11,561 nucleotides of DNA from Gallibacter sp963634825. Its GTDB lineage: Bacteria; Bacillota; Clostridia; Peptostreptococcales; Anaerovoracaceae. Shown here piece after piece: positions 5,264 to 11,561 of the stretch. Position 1 is the first letter of the stretch. Every line of letters starts with the position of its first letter. Below the pieces are notes generated by a model. That model made no database searches. It was not told the origin of the DNA and saw only the letters and a list, made by a program, of their open reading frames with translations. The position numbers and the translations under genes were made by a program. The stretch covers positions 1 to 11,561 of the forward strand of contig CAVHCP010000026.1 of NCBI GenBank assembly GCA_963634825.1, read 5' to 3'.

Positions 5264-6673
5264 ATGAAGACGATAAATACAAAGGACATAGCGAAAATAA
5301 CAGGCGGACAAATTGTCGCAGGCGGTGCTGTGGATGTTGTCGGCGTTTGTCAGGATTCGAGGCTTGCAAAGCAGGGATATCTCTTTGTTGCGATAAAGGG
5401 AGATGCTTTTGACGGTCATGATTTTATTTCCACGGCGATTGAAGGTGGCTGCAATGCAGTTATAGCAGACGATGAGGCAAAGCTAAAGGAGATATTGCAA
5501 AAAGATGCATTACAAAATGCAAATGACATATCTGTGATACAAGTAGCGGACAGCCAAAAGGCGCTTCAAACGCTGGCAAAAAATTATATCGACAGCTTGA
5601 GTCTAAAAAAAATAGCGGTGACAGGCAGTACAGGCAAAACGACAACCCGAGATATGATATACTACATAATGAGTGAGAGGCTTGACACCGTAAAAAATGA
5701 GGGCAACTTCAATACGACTGTCGGCGTGCCACTTACAATTATGACGCTTGAGCCAAACACGCAGGTGGCTGTTATAGAAATGGGAATGGACAGACCCGGC
5801 GAGATCGATATTATGGCAAATATTGTAAAACCAAGCGTGGCGGCTATAACAAATATAGGCGTTTCGCATCTCGAAAGACTTGGCTCAAGGCAGGCGATCT
5901 TTGAAGCTAAAATGGAAATTACAAATTATTTTAGCGAGGAGAATACGCTTGTTATCTGCGAGGACGATGAGTTTTTAAACAAGGAAAACATACGAAAAAA
6001 TACAGATAAACGATTTAATATAATAACGGTAGGCGAGGCTGACTCTTGCGATTATACAGTAAAAAATATCGAAGCAGACGATGAGGGAAATATCTCATTT
6101 GATTTGATATATCCGTCATCGACAGGTGGCAGACGGCAAATAGAAAATATCAAATTGCCGGTAGCAGGCAGACACAATGCGCTCAACGCCGCACTTGCGA
6201 TAGCGACGGCCTCGCAATTTGGAGTTAGCATAGACGAAGCAAAACAAGGACTTTTAAAGCTTCAAATTACAGGCAAAAGGCTAAATATACAAGAAAAAAA
6301 CGGTATCAAAATAATAGACGACACCTACAATGCCAGCCCTGATTCGATGAGGGTGGCACTAAAAACGCTTGCAGGCATAAAGGGGAAAAGACATATTGCG
6401 ATACTTGGCGATATGTTTGAGCTTGGCGAAAACGAAAAGGAGTTTCACGCGCAGATAGGCGACTTTGCAAGGGAAAATGCAGACGTAGTATATAGCGTAG
6501 GCAAACTTGCGCAAAGCATATCAAGCGAAAATAATTTTAAGACGACAGACGAAATCGTAAGTGCTATTGCAGGTGGCAAGCTCAGCTTTAAGAAAGGCGA
6601 TGTGGTGCTCATCAAGGCATCGCGCGGAATGAAGCTTGAGCGCGTAGTTTTGGCAATATTGCAAAGCATATAG
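5264..6673 (+). CDS. murF: UDP-MurNAc-tripeptide--D-Ala-D-Ala ligase MurF
   Basis: MurF adds D-Ala-D-Ala to UDP-MurNAc-tripeptide in the cytoplasm using ATP, completing the pentapeptide precursor. The 469 residues show the three Mur ligase domains. The N-terminal UDP-binding domain includes the DSR motif near residue 31 and the GYLFVAIKG stretch. The central ATPase has the P-loop GSTGKTT at 121-127 with K125, and EMGMDRPGEI from E172. The C-terminal domain opens with DDTYNASPDSM from D352, a MurF hallmark that separates it from MurE, which has DYAHTP-type sequence there. It starts nine bases after the PBP stop; GGGAG at 5247-5251 is about 12 bases upstream, a long but usable spacing. MurE, the preceding enzyme of the pathway, is not encoded beside it. 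Confidence 0.95.
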   Translation: MKTINTKDIAKITGGQIVAGGAVDVVGVCQDSRLAKQGYLFVAIKGDAFDGHDFISTAIEGGCNAVIADDEAKLKEILQKDALQNANDISVIQVADSQKALQTLAKNYIDSLSLKKIAVTGSTGKTTTRDMIYYIMSERLDTVKNEGNFNTTVGVPLTIMTLEPNTQVAVIEMGMDRPGEIDIMANIVKPSVAAITNIGVSHLERLGSRQAIFEAKMEITNYFSEENTLVICEDDEFLNKENIRKNTDKRFNIITVGEADSCDYTVKNIEADDEGNISFDLIYPSSTGGRRQIENIKLPVAGRHNALNAALAIATASQFGVSIDEAKQGLLKLQITGKRLNIQEKNGIKIIDDTYNASPDSMRVALKTLAGIKGKRHIAILGDMFELGENEKEFHAQIGDFARENADVVYSVGKLAQSISSENNFKTTDEIVSAIAGGKLSFKKGDVVLIKASRGMKLERVVLAILQSI

Positions 6674-6689
6674 AGAGGAAGAGAGATAA

Positions 6690-7664
6690 ATGAGCTCATT
6701 TGCAGCCGACATAATGCTGACAGGACTTTTGGCATTCCTTATAGCATTTATGGTTACACAAAAAATAATTCCCGTCTTACAAAAAAAACAGATGGGTCAA
6801 AATATAAGAGAGGACGGACCTCAGTCGCATCTAAAAAAAGGAGGCACGCCGTCGATGGGCGGTATTGCTATCATCATCGCAGTAGTTATAGCAGTGACTG
6901 TGGGCAATATCAGCAAGAGTGGCATGACAGACATGATCGTCTGTCTGAGCGGTTTGATATTTTTTGGGGCGATAGGATTTTTTGACGATTATCTAAAGGT
7001 TATAAAAAAACAAAATGAAGGGCTAAAGCCACTTCAAAAATTCGGACTTCAATTTATATTTGCGCTTGTGATAGCTATATATATGGCATTTTTTTCACAT
7101 ATAGGCACAAGCGTGTATATTCCGTTTGTTAAGATATACGTAGACTTCGGCATATGGTATATTCCATTTGTTGTTTTTACAATATTAGCCATGACAAACG
7201 GCGTAAACCTCACGGACGGTCTTGACGGACTGGCTGCCGGAGTAACGATGATAGTTGCGGCTCACATGTGTTATGTAGCTGATAGGATAGGATATTTGCA
7301 AGGCGGACTTATGTTTGCGGCACTTTGCGGTGCATGTATGGGATTTTTGGTATTCAATAAAAATCCCGCAAAAATATTTATGGGTGACACAGGTTCGCTT
7401 GCCATAGGCGGCGCTATAACCGTTGCGGCATTTATGATGCGTATGGAATTTTTGCTACCGATAGCAGGGCTTATATATGTCCTCGAAACATTGTCAGTTA
7501 TCTTGCAGGTGGGATATTTCAAAGCAACAAAGGGAAAAAGATTATTTAAAATGGCGCCATTGCACCACCATTTCGAAGAAAGTGGTATGCACGAGCGAAA
7601 AGTTGTTTTACTATTTTGGATCATCACACTGATATGCTGTGTGATAGCCATATTGTTTGCATAG
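6690..7664 (+). CDS. mraY: Phospho-N-acetylmuramoyl-pentapeptide transferase MraY
   Basis: MraY is the multi-pass membrane enzyme that transfers phospho-MurNAc-pentapeptide from UDP to undecaprenyl phosphate, forming lipid I. At 324 residues, with about ten hydrophobic segments, it matches the family. The signatures are present: D99-D100 in FFDDYLKV, NLTDGLDGL at 173-181 with D176 and D179, MGDTGSLA from M231 with D233 (the Mg-binding aspartate region), and the HHH motif at 292-294 in PLHHHFE. A GAGGAAGAGAG stretch before the ATG at 6690 provides the ribosome binding site. The gene begins 16 bases after murF and ends nine bases before murD, with no sign of a promoter or terminator on either side, and takes the product of MurF as substrate. 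Confidence 0.98.
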   Translation: MSSFAADIMLTGLLAFLIAFMVTQKIIPVLQKKQMGQNIREDGPQSHLKKGGTPSMGGIAIIIAVVIAVTVGNISKSGMTDMIVCLSGLIFFGAIGFFDDYLKVIKKQNEGLKPLQKFGLQFIFALVIAIYMAFFSHIGTSVYIPFVKIYVDFGIWYIPFVVFTILAMTNGVNLTDGLDGLAAGVTMIVAAHMCYVADRIGYLQGGLMFAALCGACMGFLVFNKNPAKIFMGDTGSLAIGGAITVAAFMMRMEFLLPIAGLIYVLETLSVILQVGYFKATKGKRLFKMAPLHHHFEESGMHERKVVLLFWIITLICCVIAILFA

Positions 7665-7673
7665 GAGATATTT

Positions 7674-9050
7674 ATGAATAAATATATCGCTACATTAGAG
7701 GGAAAAAATATTTTGATCGTCGGATTTGCCAAATCCGGAAAGGCGGCTATAAATGCGCTCAGCACGGGCGAGGCAAACCTGTTTATGCAGGACTCAAAGC
7801 CAAAGGAGCAGCTGACGCCTGAGGAAATCGAATTTTTAGAAAGACGAAATGTAAAATGCTATCTAAATGAGATACCTGAGGATATGTCGATTTTCGATAT
7901 GCTCATCCTAAGTCCTGCTATTCCGCTTGATTTGCCATTTGTAAAAAAGGCAGAGCAGGAAGGAGCCGAGATAATCGGTGAGCTTGAGCTGGCGTATAGA
8001 TGTGCCGACGGCAAGTTTGTAGCTATCACAGGCACAAATGGCAAAACTACGACTACAACGCTTGTTGGAGAGATTATGAAAAATGCTAAGCGTGATACAA
8101 GAGTTGTCGGCAACATAGGAAATCCTGTGATAACAGAGGCGATGGATTCCTCCGATGATACTTGGCTTGTTACCGAGGTGAGCAGCTTCCAGCTTGAAAG
8201 CATAAAGCAGTTTAGACCGTTTGTGTCGGCGATATTAAATCTCACAGAAGACCATATGGACAGACATAAGACTATGGCAAACTACGGCAAGGCAAAGGCA
8301 AATATTATGGCAAATCAGGCTGAAGGCGATTATGCGGTTATCAATTTTGATGACAAAGAGGCTCTTGCACTCGTATCGGGAATGAAAGCTAAGGTAGTGC
8401 CATTTAGCAGGCTCGAGCCGTTAAAATTCGGTGCATTTGTGCAGGACGAAAAAATCGTTTTGATAAACGAACAAGAGGAGCTTTTGGAAGTTTGCAAAGC
8501 AGACGAGGTGGGCATTCCCGGAGCGCACAATCTCGAAAATGCGCTTGCGGCGACAGCGATTGCCTATTTTGCGGGTGTAAAGATTGAAACTATCGCAAAA
8601 ACGCTAAAGGAGTTTAAAGGAGTAGAGCACAGACTCGAGCCTGTAGCCGAAATAAACAATATCAGCTTTGTAAACGACTCAAAAGGCACAAATACAGATG
8701 CGGCAATCAAGGCGATAGAGGCGATAAAAACACCGATAATTTTGATAGCCGGCGGATACGATAAAAATGCTGATTTTGGCGACTTCATAGACAGCTTTGG
8801 AGAAAAGGTGAAGCAGGTTGTCTTGCTTGGTGCAACAGCAGGAAAGATAAAAGCGACAGCCGAAAAAAAGGGATATAAAAATACTATTATAGTTAAAGAT
8901 ATGAAAGCCTGTGTAGACGAGGCATACAGATGTGCCCAGAAAGGAGATACAGTCCTATTGTCACCGGCGTGTGCAAGCTGGGATATGTACAAAAGCTTCG
9001 AAGAAAGAGGTAGGGACTTTAAGGAATGCGTAGAAAGTCTAAAAAAATAA
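7674..9050 (+). CDS. murD: UDP-N-acetylmuramoyl-L-alanine--D-glutamate ligase MurD
   Basis: MurD adds D-glutamate to UDP-MurNAc-L-Ala with ATP in the cytoplasm. The 458-residue length is typical. The N-terminal Rossmann-like domain has the GFAKSGKAA glycine-rich loop used for UMP binding. The central domain has the P-loop GTNGKTT at 120-126 with K124, EVSSFQLE at 168-175, and HMDRH at 194-198, followed by K208, which aligns by eye with the carbamylated lysine of E. coli MurD. The C-terminal domain carries FVNDSKGTN and LLSPACASWD. AGGAGA at 7663-7668 lies five bases before the ATG and overlaps the mraY stop. The last 25 bases overlap ftsW, and the stop follows directly on a slippery A heptamer, noted separately. 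Confidence 0.98.
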   Translation: MNKYIATLEGKNILIVGFAKSGKAAINALSTGEANLFMQDSKPKEQLTPEEIEFLERRNVKCYLNEIPEDMSIFDMLILSPAIPLDLPFVKKAEQEGAEIIGELELAYRCADGKFVAITGTNGKTTTTTLVGEIMKNAKRDTRVVGNIGNPVITEAMDSSDDTWLVTEVSSFQLESIKQFRPFVSAILNLTEDHMDRHKTMANYGKAKANIMANQAEGDYAVINFDDKEALALVSGMKAKVVPFSRLEPLKFGAFVQDEKIVLINEQEELLEVCKADEVGIPGAHNLENALAATAIAYFAGVKIETIAKTLKEFKGVEHRLEPVAEINNISFVNDSKGTNTDAAIKAIEAIKTPIILIAGGYDKNADFGDFIDSFGEKVKQVVLLGATAGKIKATAEKKGYKNTIIVKDMKACVDEAYRCAQKGDTVLLSPACASWDMYKSFEERGRDFKECVESLKK

Positions 9051-10282
9051 ATAAAAAAAAGAAAAGCCTTGAAGCATCTATAAAAAAGAAAAAAGCCCAG
9101 AGCAATAAATTTGTAAGAGCCGTCAGGGAGCGTGTGCCGGGTGTTGATTTCCCTTTGGTTTTGCTTGTGCTTACACTTATGACCTTTGGCGTGATCATGA
9201 TATTTAGTGCGAGTTACTACTGGTCTATGGACCAATATGGCAAGCCGTATTCTTACCTGATAAAGGCTATAATATGGGCGGCAGCCAGCGCAGGATGCAT
9301 GTTTATATTTTCGTATATCGATTATAATGTATACAAAAAATACTATAAAATAATTTTTATTTTGAGTATAGTCCTTTTGCTTTTGTTATTTACGCCACTT
9401 GGCAAGAATACAAAGGGCGCCGTGCGCTGGATCGACCTAAAAGTTATAACAATAATGCCCGGCGAGTTAGCAAAGCTTGCGGCAATAATATTTACGGCGG
9501 GATTTCTTTCACGCAAAAAAGATTTGGACGTAAATTCGCTGACGGATTCGATATTGCCCCTTTTTGCGGTTGCGGCGATATATGCGGGGCTTATCATAAA
9601 GCAGCCAAATATGTCGACTGCGATAACAGTAGTTGCAATAATAGTTGCGATGATGTTTGTTGCCGGCGTCAAAATAAGATACTTTATGGCAATTATAGGC
9701 GTTGGAGCTGTGGGAGCCTTGCTTTATATATTTAAAGGAGGAAGCTATCAGCTTGCGAGAGTTACGACATTTTTGCATCCCTTTGACGACCCGAGGGGAG
9801 ATTCGTTCCAAGTGGTGCAATCGCTTATGGCTCTTGGCTCGGGTAAGCTTTTTGGCAAAGGACTTGGCAACAGTGTACAAAAAACGCTTTATCTGCCCGA
9901 ACCGCAAAATGACTTTATACTTGCGGTCATAGGCGAGGAGCTTGGTTTCCTTGGGATACTTGTGCTCGTAGCTGTCTTTGCGCTCCTCATATGGAGAGGC
10001 CTGAGGATTTGTCTAAAAGCACCGGACAGGTTTGGAATGCTCACGGGCAGCGGAGTTATTATGCTGATAGGCATACAGCTTTTATTTAACATAGCAATAG
10101 TTACATCCTCGATGCCGGCGACAGGCGTGGCTCTTCCGTTTATCAGCTATGGAGGAAATGCGATGCTTGTATTTGGAGCAGGTATGGGGATCGTATTGAA
10201 CATATCAAGACATGTCAAAAAAGAAGAGGAAGTTATAGCACAGCGCCTTGACCAACGGGAAAGGATATATTTTACCAGGTGA
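9026..10282 (+). CDS. ftsW: SEDS peptidoglycan polymerase FtsW (SpoVE-like)
   Basis: FtsW-type SEDS proteins polymerise lipid II into glycan strands at the septum together with a class B PBP; SpoVE is the sporulation relative, and sequence alone does not separate them. The 418 residues contain about ten membrane segments. Signatures seen are GVIMIFSAS in the first segment, AVRWIDL with W135, PNMSTAI, the PEPQNDFILAVIGEELG block with D296 at the position of the catalytic SEDS aspartate, and PFISYGGNAM near the C-terminus. The cytoplasmic N-terminus is unusually basic, with 12 lysines among residues 4-28. The ATG at 9026 lies inside murD; AGAGGTAGGG (about 9006-9015) is the likely ribosome binding site. 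No other start lies between it and the first membrane segment except a GTG near codon 38. Confidence 0.96.
   Translation: MRRKSKKINKKKKSLEASIKKKKAQSNKFVRAVRERVPGVDFPLVLLVLTLMTFGVIMIFSASYYWSMDQYGKPYSYLIKAIIWAAASAGCMFIFSYIDYNVYKKYYKIIFILSIVLLLLLFTPLGKNTKGAVRWIDLKVITIMPGELAKLAAIIFTAGFLSRKKDLDVNSLTDSILPLFAVAAIYAGLIIKQPNMSTAITVVAIIVAMMFVAGVKIRYFMAIIGVGAVGALLYIFKGGSYQLARVTTFLHPFDDPRGDSFQVVQSLMALGSGKLFGKGLGNSVQKTLYLPEPQNDFILAVIGEELGFLGILVLVAVFALLIWRGLRICLKAPDRFGMLTGSGVIMLIGIQLLFNIAIVTSSMPATGVALPFISYGGNAMLVFGAGMGIVLNISRHVKKEEEVIAQRLDQRERIYFTR
9041..9047 (+). other. Slippery A AAA AAA heptamer directly before the murD stop
   Basis: In the murD frame the end reads CTA AAA AAA TAA, so the heptamer A AAA AAA is in the phase needed for -1 tandem slippage, with the stop in the next codon. 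A -1 shift enters the ftsW frame at its codon 8 (ATA), giving a predicted MurD-FtsW fusion of 869 residues. AAGGA at 9021-9025 lies 15 bases upstream and could act as an internal stimulator. No strong downstream hairpin is apparent. An A8 run in ftsW follows at 9053-9060. Frameshifting here is an inference. Confidence 0.3.
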
Positions 10283-10288
10283 TAAAAA

Positions 10289-11386
10289 ATGAGAGTTATA
10301 ATGACAGGCGGTGGCACAGGAGGCCATATTTATCCGGCGATTGCAATAGCAGACAGGATCAAAGAAAGAACACTTGATTCGGAAATTTTATTTGTCGGTA
10401 CAACGCACGGACTCGAAAAAGAGCTTGTGCCAAAAAACGGCTACGATATAAAATTTATAACGGCAAGCGGGATAAATAGAAAAAGTCTTGTCAAAAATAT
10501 AAAGGTTGCAAGAGATTATAGGCAGGGCAAAAAACAGGCTAAAAAGATAATTGAGGATTTTAGACCTGATGTTGTTATAGGTACGGGCGGATATGTTTGT
10601 GGCAGCGTGGTAAAGCTCGCCGCAAAAATGGGTATCAAGACGTATATTCACGAGCAAAATGCAGTGCCTGGACTTACAAACAAGATTTTGGAAAAATATG
10701 TAAACCTCGTGTTTTTAGGCTTTGAGGAAGGCAAAAAATATTTCAAGCAACCTAAAAAGCATATCGTATCGGGCAATCCCGTAAGAGACGCATTTTTTGA
10801 GGTTGACAAAGCTTCTTCAAGAGAAAAACTAAATATAGAGCCGGACGATTTTGTTGTACTTTCGTTTGGCGGCAGTCAAGGTGCCATAAGGATGAATAAG
10901 GCTATGCTTGAGGTTATAGAAAAATATAACGCAGTGCCAAAAACCAAGGTGTTTTTCGCCACAGGCACAAGATATTCTAAGGCTGTGCTAAAGGAGATAG
11001 AGGACAGAGGCATTGCGCTTGCAGATAACATACAGATACTTGAATATATAAATGATATGCAATATTATCTTTCGGCGGCGGATGTGGTAATTTCAAGAAG
11101 CGGTGCGCTTGCTGTCTCAGAGATTGCGGTTTGCGGTACACCGTCGATTTTGATACCGTCGCCAAATGTTACAGGCAACCATCAAATGTTCAATGCAAAG
11201 GCGATTGCCGACAAGGGAGGCGGACTTTTGATAGAGGAAAAAGACCTTGTTGAGGGCGTTTTGCTAAAGGCTGTTGAGGAGTTGCATAACGACGAGCAAA
11301 AAAGAGAAGAGATGTCTGCCAATGCCAGAGGGTGTGCGCCACTTGACGCAGCAGATATCATATATTACAGCATTATAAACGATTAA
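10289..11386 (+). CDS. murG: UDP-GlcNAc:lipid I GlcNAc transferase MurG
   Basis: MurG is a peripheral GT-B glycosyltransferase on the cytoplasmic face of the membrane. It adds GlcNAc to lipid I to give lipid II, the substrate of FtsW. The 365 residues cover both domains. The N-terminal domain has the TGGGTGGHIYPA loop (6-17) that approaches the lipid phosphate, a second glycine-rich stretch GTGGYVCG, and HEQNAVPG at 121-128. The C-terminal UDP-GlcNAc domain has GGSQG at 194-198, SGALAVSE at 271-278 and NHQMFNA at 297-303. AGGTGA at 10277-10282 overlaps the ftsW stop and lies six bases before the ATG. The gene follows ftsW by six bases and precedes the divIB-like start by four, so translation of all three is probably linked. 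Confidence 0.98.
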   Translation: MRVIMTGGGTGGHIYPAIAIADRIKERTLDSEILFVGTTHGLEKELVPKNGYDIKFITASGINRKSLVKNIKVARDYRQGKKQAKKIIEDFRPDVVIGTGGYVCGSVVKLAAKMGIKTYIHEQNAVPGLTNKILEKYVNLVFLGFEEGKKYFKQPKKHIVSGNPVRDAFFEVDKASSREKLNIEPDDFVVLSFGGSQGAIRMNKAMLEVIEKYNAVPKTKVFFATGTRYSKAVLKEIEDRGIALADNIQILEYINDMQYYLSAADVVISRSGALAVSEIAVCGTPSILIPSPNVTGNHQMFNAKAIADKGGGLLIEEKDLVEGVLLKAVEELHNDEQKREEMSANARGCAPLDAADIIYYSIIND

Positions 11387-11390
11387 AAAA

Positions 11391-11561
11391 ATGACGAAAA
11401 AAACAAAAGAAATGCCGGATACATGGCAGGAACAATTACAAGAGGAACTGCAAGGTGACTTGCAAGGCGAATTGCAAAAGCCGTCGCAAGAACCATTGCA
11501 GGGGCAACCTGTTGACACAAAAAAACGAAAAAAGAGAAAAAAGAAAAGATATCTCTTGAAG
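11391..11561 (+). CDS. divIB: N-terminus of a probable DivIB/FtsQ division protein (3' end missing)
   Basis: The first 57 codons of a gene run off the window. The visible part is a hydrophilic N-terminus with a Gln/Leu repeat (residues 14-37), then a very basic stretch at 44-53 (KKRKKRKKKR) and the start of what may be a membrane segment (YLLK). A cytoplasmic tail ending in a positive cluster just before a single membrane span is typical of DivIB/FtsQ, and the position after murG matches that gene in other Bacillota. No POTRA or FtsQ domain can be checked because the sequence ends. I see no clear ribosome binding site; with only four bases after the murG stop, coupling is likely. The in-frame ATG at codon 8 is an alternative start. 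Another membrane protein cannot be excluded. Confidence 0.6.
   Translation, partial: MTKKTKEMPDTWQEQLQEELQGDLQGELQKPSQEPLQGQPVDTKKRKKRKKKRYLLK
11430..11501 (+). repeat. Degenerate 12-base tandem repeat encoding x-x-L-Q units
   Basis: Six consecutive four-residue units, EQLQ, EELQ, GDLQ, GELQ, KPSQ and EPLQ, are encoded in the divIB-like N-terminus, with glutamine at every fourth position (residues 17, 21, 25, 29, 33, 37, and also 13). The first four units share the core TTRCAAGG/TTGCAA at the DNA level, which suggests duplication of a 12-base unit followed by drift. Confidence 0.7.

Noticed and set aside
7271..7765. Minus-strand frame of 164 codons over mraY and the start of murD.
   Set aside because: It is a shadow of the hydrophobic mraY coding strand, with no family signature.
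8564..9235. Long minus-strand frame of 223 codons across the murD-ftsW junction.
   Set aside because: It lies opposite two strongly supported genes, has no recognisable domain, and its composition follows from the A-rich sense strand.
11264..11518. Minus-strand frame of 84 codons with a striking run of CxxxC-like cysteines, resembling a small metal-binding or toxin-like peptide.
   Set aside because: The cysteines are the reverse-complement reading of the TTGCAA/CTGCAA repeat in the divIB-like gene. No ribosome binding site precedes the ATG, and the frame runs antisense through the murG end.

Overview
The window looks like chromosomal DNA from an anaerobic, low-to-moderate GC member of the Bacillota, most likely a clostridial lineage. 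The reasons are a PerR-type regulator beside a rubrerythrin (peroxide defence typical of strict anaerobes), A/T-rich codon use with frequent ATA, AGA and AAA codons, strong GGAGG-type ribosome binding sites, and a class B penicillin-binding protein carrying a PASTA domain. I cannot name a genus from the sequence alone. All convincing genes lie on the + strand.

Region 1 (1-1004) is an oxidative-stress unit: the 3' part of a PerR-like Fur-family repressor gene, whose start lies before the window, then a complete two-domain rubrerythrin. Region 2 (1005-1342) is a 338-base non-coding stretch. It holds a good intrinsic terminator, two near-identical 14-bp dyads, a second terminator-like hairpin, two pairs of GTGG boxes at 10-bp spacing that resemble MraZ operators, and a candidate sigma-A promoter overlapping the nearer pair.

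Region 3 (1343-11561) is the dcw (division and cell wall) operon: mraZ, rsmH, ftsL, a class B PBP (FtsI/SpoVD type), murF, mraY, murD, ftsW (or spoVE), murG, then the first 57 codons of what is probably divIB/ftsQ. Genes are separated by at most 63 bases or overlap (mraZ/rsmH by 11 bases, murD/ftsW by 25 bases), and I see no internal terminator, so one long transcript is likely. The gene set covers cytoplasmic precursor synthesis (MurD, MurF), the lipid-linked steps (MraY makes lipid I, MurG makes lipid II), septal polymerisation and crosslinking (FtsW with the PBP), and divisome scaffolding (FtsL, DivIB). murE, which many dcw clusters carry between the PBP gene and murF, is not in the window, and neither murB nor murC lies between murG and the divIB-like gene.

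No mobile element, CRISPR array, tRNA, rRNA or undescribed multigene system is visible. The points worth a second look are small: the control region before mraZ, an A AAA AAA heptamer directly before the murD stop that would join MurD to FtsW by a -1 shift, a possible micro-ORF linking ftsL to the PBP gene, and a four-residue repeat in the N-terminus of the DivIB-like protein.
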